Shown here: positions 17,086-25,215 of the stretch, piece by piece
How the letters are laid out: each line of letters opens with the position of its first letter
How positions within the stretch are numbered: position 1 is the first letter of the stretch
Assembly: GCA_947498935.1 (NCBI GenBank)
Contig: CANMMM010000009.1
Span: 62,001 to 126,000, forward strand
Source of the DNA: an uncultured Aquimarina sp.
GTDB taxonomy: Bacteria; Bacteroidota; Bacteroidia; Flavobacteriales; Flavobacteriaceae
Direction: 5' to 3'
Length of the DNA stretch: 64,000 bases
Program-made: the position numbers and the translations under genes
The notes under the pieces: model-generated
The model's database searches: none
Seen by the model: the letters and a program-made list of their open reading frames with translations, nothing else
Told to the model about the DNA's origin: nothing

Positions 17086-18234
17086 ATGTTAAAAAAGGGA
17101 GTAGTGGCAATGAGCATCTTAAGTCTCGTTGCCTGTAAACAAGAAAAAGTAGAGAAAGTAGCGGAACAGCCAGCAGCTGTAGTAGAAGAAACCGTTGCAA
17201 AACCAACGCGTAAGCTTGCGAAATTCGAACCAGAAGAAGGAAAGGTATTGCTTTTTGCAGGGCAAGAATTAGAAGCTGTAGGAGGATTAGAGAAATACAA
17301 TGATGGGTATTTAGATCATTTTGATAAGCCAGCAGGATGGACGACCTATAGTAATATCAATCCTGGAGAAAACTCATTTGGTCGTATACAAGAAGGATTA
17401 GATGGGATTTATGAAACACATGACTGGGGAGATCACGATTACAATGCTTCTTTGCAATTAAAGGATTCTAGCTATACCGATATGGCGATGGCTATTGGAT
17501 TACAGTTCGTGAATCACGAAGAAAAAGTAGCAGACGGTACGCATGATAAGTACATCGACAAACTAGGTGATTTTCTACTATCTTTAGGGAAGCGTCCTGT
17601 GTTTCTACGTATTGCATATGAATTTGATGGAGATCCATGGAATAGTTATGAAAGAGAAGCTACTATCAAGGCTTACAGAAGAATTGTAGATAAGTTGAGA
17701 GCCAAGGGAGTGACCAATACCGCTTATGTATGGCAATCGGTAGGATTTATCTCTAATCTAGAGCATTTAGAAGGTTGGTATCCTGGCGATGACTACGTAG
17801 ATTGGTGTGCAGTATCGTTTTTTAACCGATGGGATGAAATCCAAATGTTTAAGTTTGCACGTAGTAAAGGAAAACCAGTTTTCATAGCAGAAGCAACACC
17901 TACCATCTCAGATTATACAGGGAAGTTATATGGAACGACCAAGGAAACGCAATTAAGCAATCCTGAGCAAGCACAAGAAGCATGGGATAAGTGGTTTGTA
18001 CCTTTCTTTAATGCGATTGAAGAAAATGCAGATGTGGTAAAAGCGGTACATTACATCAATTGCCATTGGGATTCGCACAGAATGTGGGATGAGAATCCAA
18101 CGTTTCAGAAAATCGACGCTCGATTACAGCTGAGTGAGATGATCTCTAACAAGTGGAAAGCAGAAACATCAAAACCAAAGTATATAAAATCATCACCAGA
18201 TTTATACGCTTATTTATACGGAGAGCGTAAGTAA
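17086..18234 (+). CDS. GH26-type lipoprotein glycanase, beta-1,3-xylanase-like
   Basis: 382-aa lipoprotein (SLVAC, Cys17) with a 40-residue Glu/Ala/Val-rich linker before the catalytic barrel. Features match what I know of GH26 beta-1,3-xylanases: GKVLLFAGQELEAV, GWTTYSNI, FLRIAYEFDG with acid/base E179, AYVWQ, WYPGDDYVDW, and KPVFIAEATP with nucleophile E269, then YINCHWDS near the C terminus. The paired GH43 xylosidase supports a xylan substrate. Mannanase is less likely, because the usual HE(M)xG context at the acid/base is replaced by YEFDG. It is the last gene of the operon, followed at once by a long palindrome and a terminator. Confidence 0.75.
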   Translation: MLKKGVVAMSILSLVACKQEKVEKVAEQPAAVVEETVAKPTRKLAKFEPEEGKVLLFAGQELEAVGGLEKYNDGYLDHFDKPAGWTTYSNINPGENSFGRIQEGLDGIYETHDWGDHDYNASLQLKDSSYTDMAMAIGLQFVNHEEKVADGTHDKYIDKLGDFLLSLGKRPVFLRIAYEFDGDPWNSYEREATIKAYRRIVDKLRAKGVTNTAYVWQSVGFISNLEHLEGWYPGDDYVDWCAVSFFNRWDEIQMFKFARSKGKPVFIAEATPTISDYTGKLYGTTKETQLSNPEQAQEAWDKWFVPFFNAIEENADVVKAVHYINCHWDSHRMWDENPTFQKIDARLQLSEMISNKWKAETSKPKYIKSSPDLYAYLYGERK

Positions 18235-18240
18235 AAGGAG

Positions 18241-18408
18241 TTAATACCAGTTATTGTTTGAATTTGCTGGAAAAGAAAATAAAGATTTTTTTGTTTCAAT
18301 GAAGAAGAAAAATTAAGCATAGCAGAGCTACGGTTTATTTTTATTCTGAAATTGAGGCGAAAAAAGAACATTTTATTACAGTAAATTCAAATGATAAATG
18401 GTATAAGT
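18241..18408. repeat. 168-bp long imperfect palindrome (MITE-like or giant hairpin)
   Basis: The two halves are inverted copies of each other around TAGC-AGA-GCTA (18320-18330). Outer arms TTAATACCAGTTATTGTTTG and GGTATAA at 18401-18407 pair with one small bulge. Further matched blocks are GAATTT(G/A)CTG, TTTTTT.G, TCAAT, AGAA.AAAAAT and TAGC. Identity of the arms is about 70 per cent by eye. It starts 6 bp after the GH26 stop codon and has no open reading frame. It could be a transposon-derived miniature element, or a 3' RNA hairpin stabilising the operon message. Confidence 0.7.
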
Positions 18409-18420
18409 AGTGTTCAATAA

Positions 18421-18459
18421 AAAAGAGGTTACGCTGTTTTATAGGTAACCTCTTTTTTT
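18421..18459 (+). terminator. Terminator of the hydrolase operon (bidirectional)
   Basis: AAAAGAGGTTAC paired with GTAACCTCTTTT, 12-nt loop, T run on the + strand and A run on the other side. It can end both the operon arriving from the left and the lacI 2 transcript arriving from the right. Confidence 0.8.
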
Positions 18460-18497
18460 ATGAAAGTAGTTTAAAATCTACCTCTCTATTTTTAATT

Positions 18498-18584
18498 GCG
18501 TTAGGGATAGGAGCGGCATCCTTTTGGTAGCACCTTAGTGCTGCCAAAAGATATAGCGGATAGCCCGACCCTTGGGGAACGCCC
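18498..18584 (+). repeat. Intergenic repeat copy A, subfamily 1
   Basis: Begins GCGTTAGGGATAGGAGCGGC and ends CGGATAGCCCGACCC-TTG-GGGAACGCCC. The core is a strong hairpin CTTTTGGTAGCAC / GTGCTGCCAAAAG. The same ends occur in five other places in the window (19806, 31137, 34204, 41984, 51774). It sits between the convergent hydrolase operon and lacI 2. Confidence 0.9.
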
Positions 18585-18633
18585 ATCTAATACATCATCA
18601 CAACTACGTTTTAGAAATACTTCGTTTTATGGA

Positions 18634-19668
18634 TTAATAAGTGATTTTTTTGGTAGTAGCACGTTCTATAATACTAGTTTTAATCACTTTGGTAGTATAT
18701 TCTGTTTCTTCGCTAGGGTTGTCCTGTTCTAGTTTTTCGATGAGAATACGAGCAGCCGTTTCTCCTAGATAGATTCCATGCTGGCTTACAGTAGTGATCG
18801 CAGGAGTGACGTGTCTAGGTAACTTTCCATTGGTAAATCCTATGATAGAAATATCCTCAGGTACTTTGTGTCCCTTAGACTGAATCAGTTTTAGCGAGTC
18901 TACGGCAGAGTCTTCCTCTAGGCAAAGTAGCGCGTCGATATTACGCGATCCAAGTAGGTTTTTAAGGAGTGTCTCAATATCATTAAATTCATCAATCCGT
19001 AGGATCAAAGCATCATCAATCGGTATGTTATAATCCCGAAGCGCATCCTTGTAGCCTTCGATACGTAGCTTCCCTACGCTCAGATTATCGATATTAGAAA
19101 CCAGTGCGATATTGGTACATCCTGTTTCTATAAAGTGTTTAGTGGCGTTATAGGCCCCTTCTTGGTCATTTACAATTACCTTATCGCAGTGAATCTCGTC
19201 AGAAACCCTGTCGAACATCACGATAGGAATCCCTTCATTGATCGTATTCTTAAAATGAGAAAAGTTTTCTTTAATCTGCGTCTCCTCTGCAATAGAGATG
19301 ATAAAGCCGTCAAGCGCTCCGTTTTTGATCAATTCCATGGCATTGACCTCTTTTTCATAAGACTCATTAGAGATGCAGGTAATAATGTTATAGCCTTTTT
19401 CAGTAGCTACTTTTTCGATACCCACAAATACCTTGGTAAAAAAGTGATTCAAAATATTGGGAATAATAATCCCGATCGTTTTGGTCTTTCTGTTCTGTAG
19501 ATTAAGGGCGATGCTATTGGGTTTATAATGATGCTCTTTAGCATATTCCTGTATTTTGGCTTTGGTTTTGGTGCTAATTTCATAGCTGTCATTCAGAGCC
19601 TTAGATACAGTAGCAATAGAAACATTAAATTCATTAGCAATATGTTTTAATGTTATTCTTTTCTTCAT
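18634..19668 (-). CDS. LacI-family transcriptional regulator 2
   Basis: 344-aa paralogue of the regulator at 2917-3930. N-terminal LacI helix-turn-helix (ITLKHIANEFNVSIATVSKAL, residues about 5-25) and a PBP-like ligand domain starting at TIGIIIPNILNHFF. It is convergent with the hydrolase operon and encoded alone. The gene is bracketed by oppositely oriented copies of the intergenic repeat (A on its 3' side, B on its 5' side). Together with regulator 1 it probably controls the two transcripts of the locus through AAACGTT-type sites. Whether the two answer to different ligands cannot be seen. Confidence 0.88.
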   Translation of the reverse strand: MKKRITLKHIANEFNVSIATVSKALNDSYEISTKTKAKIQEYAKEHHYKPNSIALNLQNRKTKTIGIIIPNILNHFFTKVFVGIEKVATEKGYNIITCISNESYEKEVNAMELIKNGALDGFIISIAEETQIKENFSHFKNTINEGIPIVMFDRVSDEIHCDKVIVNDQEGAYNATKHFIETGCTNIALVSNIDNLSVGKLRIEGYKDALRDYNIPIDDALILRIDEFNDIETLLKNLLGSRNIDALLCLEEDSAVDSLKLIQSKGHKVPEDISIIGFTNGKLPRHVTPAITTVSQHGIYLGETAARILIEKLEQDNPSEETEYTTKVIKTSIIERATTKKITY

Positions 19669-19805
19669 TGGAGCGGTACTTAGGGTTTATGATTGCTAAT
19701 TTAATAATATCTTAATTTAACATTTAGGGACTTTAAGAATAAATTATTAAAATTCTGTAAAATGATGTGTAATACGTGTCATATTGTTGCTGATTTTTGT
19801 TTTTT
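19669..19805 (-). promoter_or_regulatory. Upstream region of lacI 2
   Basis: AT-rich 137 bp holding whatever promoter drives lacI 2 on the minus strand. No good TTG-N20-TAnnTTTG match and no AAACGTTT operator seen. Confidence 0.3.
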
Positions 19806-19892
19806 GGGCGTTCCCCAAGGGTCGGGCTATCCGTTTCAATTCCTCGCACTCCTAAGGTCGTGCTGTGGGATTTCCACTGCTATCCCTAACGC
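19806..19892 (-). repeat. Intergenic repeat copy B, subfamily 2
   Basis: Read on the minus strand it begins GCGTTAGGGATAGCAG and ends CGGATAGCCCGACCC-TTG-GGGAACGCCC. The core differs from subfamily 1: GTGG-AAAT-CCCAC hairpin, then CAGCACGACCTTAGGAGTGC and GAGGAATTG. It lies between the lacI 2 promoter region and the 3' end of the haem-motif gene. Confidence 0.9.
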
Positions 19893-19970
19893 AAAAGAAT
19901 ACTTGTGTAAAGAGTAAGAAGAGATAGAATAAACCAGAATAGTGTAGTTAGTTGAAGTCTAGGTGTGTGG

Positions 19971-21416
19971 TCAGTTCTTTAGTAGCCCATCCTGTTGCCA
20001 TTTCGTGAGTATACTGCGATCTTTTGCAGAAAGGGGTTCTTTAGGAGGCATAGGATCGTTGGTGCTATGGATTCGCTGGATCAATTTTTTATGTCGTATC
20101 GCATGTACTAATTCCTTAAAATCAGTAAGGTCTAGCATGGCGCTAGGACTAGGGTGACTGTGGCAAATCACACAGTTATTCTCGATAATACTTTTTACAT
20201 CTCGATCATAGCTTACTGTCCAGTCTATAATTGTGGGAATATCCGAAAGCGTATCTTTTTTGGGAGCTACGTAAAAATCATCGCCTTGGCTTTGGTTGAT
20301 AAACATAGCACTTCGGTGAGTAATAGGGGCTATTGTAGCCGAGGTGTTGCTTTGGGGTGCTATGGTAATGGCAGTGCTCCTGCTTGCAAAATCCCCCTTA
20401 GAAATCGCATAATCCTGATCTAGATCAGCAATGGCAGTCATAAAATAATCTCCAGGGTGTAGGTAGGTATATGTAAAATCAGTTTCGCTATTCGTTAAAA
20501 AAGATTGTAAAACCGTACTGTTATAGCGAGAAAGTTCTTTAGAAAGTAGTCCGTCTTCGTCGGTTAGTGGTTGGGTAGAAAGATAGAGAAGTATGGGCGT
20601 GTTTTTGATTTTTTGGTGGCGCTGTAGCTGAATGTTTAGTGTAGCAATATGAGGGTAGTCACTGATCGTAATGGGGTCTAGTGAAGAGGTAGCCATTGCT
20701 TCAATAGCATCATTAGTAGCAGACTGCCATAAAAAAGAGGCAGAGTTTTTTATATACAAATACGCATTATCGAATCCGCTAGGAAAATGATAAGTAGGAT
20801 GTTTTTTCGGAAAATCAAATCGATCAGCAGCCCTCTGTGCGAGTGTAGTGGTATGTTTTTTTCCTTTGTAAGTCATATGTCTAGAGGGTGTGGGCTTGCT
20901 GCCGAGTTGACTGGTATAGGAGTTCCAATACAGACTGTCTTTGGTAAAACGCAGTTCCATATACATGGTTTTTTTGCCACCTACCGCGTCTACCAATCGA
21001 TAGTACCGCTGTAGTGTATCTTCTTGGATAGAATCTAGTACAAAATAGCTACTTCGGTAGATGCCATTTAATACACCACCATTTCTAGCCATAATGGTTT
21101 TAGTACCTTTAAAATTGGCAACAAAAAAGGAAGTCAATAAATTACCCATGGATCCGCCTTCATAAATTCCGTGAACATGTGAAGGCCCAATCGCCCTATA
21201 ATCCCAAGTAAACCAATTGAACTTCATACCTGCTACAGTATTGATACCGATCCATTGCCCTTGTATGTTGTTTAATAGTTCGATGCCCTTTTTTTCAATA
21301 TCCACCACGTTTAGTACTGGGACAGCACGGTAGGTGCCTTGGTCTGCATGTGTATAAAAGCTTAAAAACCCAATGATGATACAGAGTATGCTAACTGTTT
21401 TGACGATACATTTCAT
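19971..21416 (-). CDS. Uncharacterised secreted protein with C-terminal CxxCH haem-binding domain
   Basis: 481 aa with an N-terminal signal/anchor (about 1-24). I do not recognise the N-terminal part (about 45-200, IQGQWIGINTVAGMKFNWFTWDY), which repeats aromatic beta-type segments like a lipocalin or DUF domain. The last 70 residues look like a small mono-haem cytochrome c: CVICH at 415-419 attaches haem, and M456 in DPMPPKEPLS could be the axial ligand, as in planctomycete-type cytochrome domains. That would place it in the periplasm. No redox partner gene is adjacent. It is monocistronic on the minus strand. Confidence 0.65.
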   Translation of the reverse strand: MKCIVKTVSILCIIIGFLSFYTHADQGTYRAVPVLNVVDIEKKGIELLNNIQGQWIGINTVAGMKFNWFTWDYRAIGPSHVHGIYEGGSMGNLLTSFFVANFKGTKTIMARNGGVLNGIYRSSYFVLDSIQEDTLQRYYRLVDAVGGKKTMYMELRFTKDSLYWNSYTSQLGSKPTPSRHMTYKGKKHTTTLAQRAADRFDFPKKHPTYHFPSGFDNAYLYIKNSASFLWQSATNDAIEAMATSSLDPITISDYPHIATLNIQLQRHQKIKNTPILLYLSTQPLTDEDGLLSKELSRYNSTVLQSFLTNSETDFTYTYLHPGDYFMTAIADLDQDYAISKGDFASRSTAITIAPQSNTSATIAPITHRSAMFINQSQGDDFYVAPKKDTLSDIPTIIDWTVSYDRDVKSIIENNCVICHSHPSPSAMLDLTDFKELVHAIRHKKLIQRIHSTNDPMPPKEPLSAKDRSILTKWQQDGLLKN

Positions 21417-21642
21417 TCGTATAGATTCTAGGGAGTGTAGTCTATTGGAATATAGTGAATTATTATGGTGGAGGCAATAGAGATTGCAGAATGAGGGTCT
21501 CTATATATGGTAATTGGTCTTGATCCTATATATACTTAGTGATCATAATCCCACAAGTTTTCGGGTTGACCCCATAATTGGTCTTGACCCCTTGATCCAT
21601 TTGTTTTAGTAAAAAAATAAAATCACAAAAACATATAAAAAT
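21417..21642 (-). other. Non-coding region upstream of the haem-motif gene, with a 16-bp direct repeat
   Basis: Two copies of TAATTGGTCTTGA(T/C)CC lie at 21511-21526 and 21575-21590, 64 bp apart, with one difference. A related GGGTTGACCCC lies between them (21563-21573). No gene or promoter match is evident. The repeats could be binding sites for a regulator of the minus-strand gene or a decayed element. Confidence 0.4.
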
Positions 21643-21670
21643 AAAAAAGCCCTGCAAATGCAGGGCTTTT
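21643..21670 (-). terminator. Terminator after tRNA-Phe
   Basis: GCCCTGCA-AA-TGCAGGGC stem flanked by A and T runs; on the minus strand it is followed by a T run 9 nt after the tRNA 3' end. Confidence 0.85.
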
Positions 21671-21678
21671 CGTTAAGG

Positions 21679-21751
21679 TGGTGCCTCCAGGAATCGAACC
21701 AGGGACACAAGGATTTTCAGTCCTTTGCTCTACCAACTGAGCTAAGGCACC
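21679..21751 (-). tRNA. tRNA-Phe (GAA)
   Basis: Full cloverleaf on the minus strand, 73 nt. Acceptor GGTGCCT pairs with AGGCACC and discriminator A. D arm GCTC-AGTTGGTAGA-GAGC-like, anticodon loop CTGAAAA with anticodon GAA, T arm with GGTTCGATTCC. The 3' CCA is not encoded. Confidence 0.97.
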
Positions 21752-21823
21752 TTGTTGTAAGCGGTTGCAAATATAAGACAGTTTTTCAGTTGTGCAAAGA
21801 AAAAAAGTAAAAAAATCGTTTTG

Positions 21824-21831
21824 TAGCTTTG
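21824..21831 (+). promoter_or_regulatory. -7 element for coaX
   Basis: TAGCTTTG matches the Bacteroidota TAnnTTTG -7 motif and ends 18 bp before the coaX ATG. No TTG at the usual distance, so only the -7 box is called. Confidence 0.45.
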
Positions 21832-21849
21832 CAGCTATAGAAAATAGAT

Positions 21850-22581
21850 ATGAATATAGTAATTGATGCAGGTAATACTGCCATAAAGATAGGGGTCTTT
21901 AAGGGGGTTGAGTTGGTGTATAAAAAGGCGTTGGATAATAGTGTGTTAGCTTCGGAAATTGAAACGATTTTAAGGCAGTTTCCAGAGGTGAAACAAGGAA
22001 TTTTGTCGTCTGTTTCTAGCTTGAAATCTGAAAATGTTAAAGTTTTGCAAAAGAAAATAAATCTCATGATTCTCGATGCAAATACCGCAATGCCGTTCTC
22101 TAATTTATACAAAACCCCTACCACATTAGGAGTCGATCGTTTGGCATTAATTGCAGCAGCAGTGGGGCAGTATCCAAGACAGCATGTGCTAGTCATAGAT
22201 GCAGGAACTTGTATTACCTATGATTTTAAAGATGCCAATGAATGTTATTATGGCGGAGGGATTGCTCCGGGGCTACAACTGCGGTATAAAAGTTTACACG
22301 CACACACTGCCAAACTTCCTTTACTTGATGTAACTCCACCAACACACTTTATTGGTGACAGTACAGAACAAGCCATTCATGCAGGAGTTGTACTAGGAGT
22401 AATCTATGAAATAGAAGGAGTTATTGAGCAATATTGCAACACTTACGGTGATTTAACAGTTATTTTAACCGGTGGAGATGCACATTTTTTGTCTAAAAGA
22501 TTAAAAAATAGCATATTTGCCACCTCTAATTTTTTATTAGAGGGTCTAAATTACATTTTAGCATTTAATAACGATCAATGA
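21850..22581 (+). CDS. coaX: Type III pantothenate kinase
   Basis: 243-aa cytoplasmic enzyme phosphorylating pantothenate, the first step of coenzyme A synthesis. ASKHA-fold motifs are present: MNIVIDAGNTAIKIGVF (phosphate 1, Asp6), TLGVDRLALIAAA (pantothenate-site Asp), VIDAGTCITYDF (phosphate 2) and ILTGGDA near the C terminus. Length is typical. Its last four bases overlap the next ATG (ATGA), so it is cotranslated with the outer-membrane protein gene, a common flavobacterial order. Confidence 0.95.
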   Translation: MNIVIDAGNTAIKIGVFKGVELVYKKALDNSVLASEIETILRQFPEVKQGILSSVSSLKSENVKVLQKKINLMILDANTAMPFSNLYKTPTTLGVDRLALIAAAVGQYPRQHVLVIDAGTCITYDFKDANECYYGGGIAPGLQLRYKSLHAHTAKLPLLDVTPPTHFIGDSTEQAIHAGVVLGVIYEIEGVIEQYCNTYGDLTVILTGGDAHFLSKRLKNSIFATSNFLLEGLNYILAFNNDQ

Positions 22582-23825
22582 TAAAGAAGATTTTAGTAGT
22601 TGTTTTGGTAATAAGTACCAGTATATCTTATGCTCAGGAAGGAACTTCTTCGCCATATTCATTTTATGGAGTAGGGATACAGAAGTTCAAAGGGACGGTA
22701 GAAAATAGAACAATGGGGGGGCTAAGTATACTAACGGATAGTATTCACCTTAACCTGCAAAATCCGGCCGCATACGGAGCCCTAAAATTAACCACCTATG
22801 CGTTGGGGGCTAGTTATACAGGATTGAACTTAGATAATGCCGCAGGAGGAGATTCTTATAAAGATAATGCCTCGTTGAATTATTTAGCAATAGGAATTCC
22901 TGCTAAAATTTTTGGTTTTGGTTTTGGAGTTGTACCTCTTAATTCTGTGGGGTATAGAACAATTAGTATTGCTCAAGACGGATCGCAATCACAGTTTTCT
23001 GGTAATGGAGGGCTTAATAAAGTGTACTTAGCAGCAGGAATCGAGGTAACCAAAAACCTAAGCTTAGGGATTGATTTCAATTATAATTTCGGTAACATAG
23101 AAAACAAAGCAATTCTTAGAAAACCAAATGTACAATTTGATACCAGAGAGCTTAGAAATTCTGATCTATCTGGGATTAGTTTTACTTTTGGAGCAACTTA
23201 TAAAAAGATGCTTACCGATAAGCTACAATTGACAGCTACGGCTGTTTCTACACCGTCTTTTTCGCTTAAATCAGAAAACAATTTACAATTAGCCACAGTG
23301 ATTTTACAGGCCAATGGTAGGGAGATCGTTGTAGAGTCTCAGGATGTAGCGGTGGAAGATAGAGATTTAGATTTGCCATCAGAATTTAAATTTGGATTAG
23401 GAATAGGAGCTACTAGAAAATGGTTTGTAGGTACAGAGTTTGGTTATGTAGATACGCAAGTATTTGAAAATAGATTTGCTACTGTAGATGATGTAAAGTA
23501 CGAACCAGCTTCTCAATACAGATTAGGAGGATATTACATACCTAATTATAACTCACTTACCAGTTACCTGAGTAGGATTGTATACCGAGGGGGAATCCGC
23601 TATGAAGAAACAGGATTGAACATCAATGGACAATCGATAAATGAGTTTGGCATATCTTTTGGAGTAGGGTTACCAGTCGGGAATTTGTTCTCTAATGCAA
23701 ACTTAGGGTTTGAATTTGGTACCAGAGGGACAACCGATGCAGGCCTTGTCAAAGAAGAGTTTTTCAACATCTCACTAGGACTATCACTTAATGATAAATG
23801 GTTTAGACAAATAAAATTTAATTAA
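22578..23825 (+). CDS. Putative outer-membrane beta-barrel protein
   Basis: 415 aa, signal peptide about 1-19 (IKKILVVVLVISTSISYAQ). It then shows alternating amphipathic strands rich in Gly and aromatic residues (TSSPYSFYGVGIQKF, NLQNPAAYGAL, GIRYEETGLNINGQ, FNISLGLSLNDKWFRQIKFN) with an aromatic C-terminal residue region. The NPA motif near the start resembles long-chain fatty-acid-transporter-like (FadL/PorV-like) barrels. The transported molecule is unknown. It lies in a cluster with envelope genes (lptC, PpiD-like), consistent with an outer-membrane role. Confidence 0.7.
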   Translation: MIKKILVVVLVISTSISYAQEGTSSPYSFYGVGIQKFKGTVENRTMGGLSILTDSIHLNLQNPAAYGALKLTTYALGASYTGLNLDNAAGGDSYKDNASLNYLAIGIPAKIFGFGFGVVPLNSVGYRTISIAQDGSQSQFSGNGGLNKVYLAAGIEVTKNLSLGIDFNYNFGNIENKAILRKPNVQFDTRELRNSDLSGISFTFGATYKKMLTDKLQLTATAVSTPSFSLKSENNLQLATVILQANGREIVVESQDVAVEDRDLDLPSEFKFGLGIGATRKWFVGTEFGYVDTQVFENRFATVDDVKYEPASQYRLGGYYIPNYNSLTSYLSRIVYRGGIRYEETGLNINGQSINEFGISFGVGLPVGNLFSNANLGFEFGTRGTTDAGLVKEEFFNISLGLSLNDKWFRQIKFN

Positions 23826-23844
23826 CTACACAATTTATACAGCT

Positions 23845-25215
23845 ATGAATACTAAAGTTTTATATACGATAGCAGCAGGGTTGGTTATGAGTACTACAAC
23901 TATGAGTGCTCAGGCTACAGACTGTGCTACAACGGCTTCAATAGCCTATGAGCATGCTAAAGTAAAAAATTATGAAGCTGCCGAGGCTCCATTATGGAAG
24001 GTAATGAAAGAATGTCCTACACACAGTGTAGCTACCTTTCAGTTTGCAAAAAAAGTACTAGAGTCAAAATACAAAAAAGCTACAGGAGGCGATAAGATAG
24101 CGTTGGCCAAAGAAAGAATAGCACTTTGGGAAAAAAGAATGCAATACTTTCCTGCAAAAACGAAATTAGGAAACATGTATACCGATATAGGGCAAATCAT
24201 GTATGATAACAAGATTGGGTCTAAAGAAGAGCAGTTTTCTGAATTCGAAAAAGCATGGTTGAAAGACAAAAAGAATTTTAAAAACCCTAAGGGGATTTAT
24301 ACATACTTCTCTTTATTAGTGGATTTACAATCTGAAGGGAAGAAGCAATTACAAGATGTCTTTAATCTATATGATTCGGTAATCGAAAAGATCGAAGATG
24401 AAGAAAGTAAAAAAGCTAAAAAAGTAGCCGAACTTACAGAAAAAGAAGAATCTGGTGCTACTTTGTCTAGCAAAGAGAAAAAGAAATTGTCTACCTATAG
24501 TAAGATTTTGAACAACTACAGTAAAGTAAAAGCTGGAGTAAATCAAAAATTAGGAGAATTAGCAGATTGTAAGAATCTTATCCCACTATACAATGGTCAG
24601 TTTGAAGCTAAGCAAACAGATGTAAGCTGGTTAAGAGGAGCTGCGGGTAGAATGTCTGCAAAAGAATGTACAGAAGATCCGTTATTCTTTAAATTAGTAG
24701 AAGCATTGCATAAAGCAGAACCATCTGCTAAAACTGCATACTACTTAGGATTATTAGCGATGAAAGATAAGAATACAGCTAAATCTTTAGAATACTTTAA
24801 TCAGTCGGCAGAATTAGAGACGAAAGCTAGTGATAAGGCAAAAGTATACTTCAAGATCGCAGAGGTAATGAAGAAGAAGGGAAGCTTCGGGAAAGCAAGA
24901 ACGTATTACAAGAAAGCATTGGCTAACAAGCCTTCTTTCGGAACAGCGTACTTGCGTATTGCTGCTATGATTGCTAAAAGTGCTAACAACTGTGGATCAG
25001 ATGTATTTAGTAAAAGAGCAGTATATTGGTTAGCAGAGCGCTATGCGTATAAAGCAGGTAAGGTGGATCCTAGTTTAAAGAAAACAGCGTCTGCTACTGC
25101 GGCAAACTATCATGCAAAAGCACCGTCTAAAACAGATATTTTTAACAATCCAGGAGTAAGTTCTGTAAAAATAGGATGTTGGATCGGAGAAACGGTTAAT
25201 GTACCGAAATTGTAA
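23845..25215 (+). CDS. Secreted tetratricopeptide-repeat protein
   Basis: 456 aa with a signal peptide (about 1-23, ending MSAQA). Helical repeats include AYEHAKVKNYEAAEAPLWKV, TAYYLGLLAMKDKNTAKSLEYFNQSAEL and VYFKIAEVMKKKGSFGKARTYYKKALA, the last three arranged as consecutive TPR units (about 295-370). A lysine-rich stretch (about 190-230) separates the two helical parts. It probably scaffolds an envelope assembly. The stop codon shares a base with the lptC ATG. Confidence 0.75.
   Translation: MNTKVLYTIAAGLVMSTTTMSAQATDCATTASIAYEHAKVKNYEAAEAPLWKVMKECPTHSVATFQFAKKVLESKYKKATGGDKIALAKERIALWEKRMQYFPAKTKLGNMYTDIGQIMYDNKIGSKEEQFSEFEKAWLKDKKNFKNPKGIYTYFSLLVDLQSEGKKQLQDVFNLYDSVIEKIEDEESKKAKKVAELTEKEESGATLSSKEKKKLSTYSKILNNYSKVKAGVNQKLGELADCKNLIPLYNGQFEAKQTDVSWLRGAAGRMSAKECTEDPLFFKLVEALHKAEPSAKTAYYLGLLAMKDKNTAKSLEYFNQSAELETKASDKAKVYFKIAEVMKKKGSFGKARTYYKKALANKPSFGTAYLRIAAMIAKSANNCGSDVFSKRAVYWLAERYAYKAGKVDPSLKKTASATAANYHAKAPSKTDIFNNPGVSSVKIGCWIGETVNVPKL

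Noticed and set aside
18498-18584. Reading the repeat as a Rho-independent terminator
   Set aside because: Hairpins are present but no T run follows, the same sequence occurs in divergent and intra-operon gaps, and dedicated terminators exist beside several copies.
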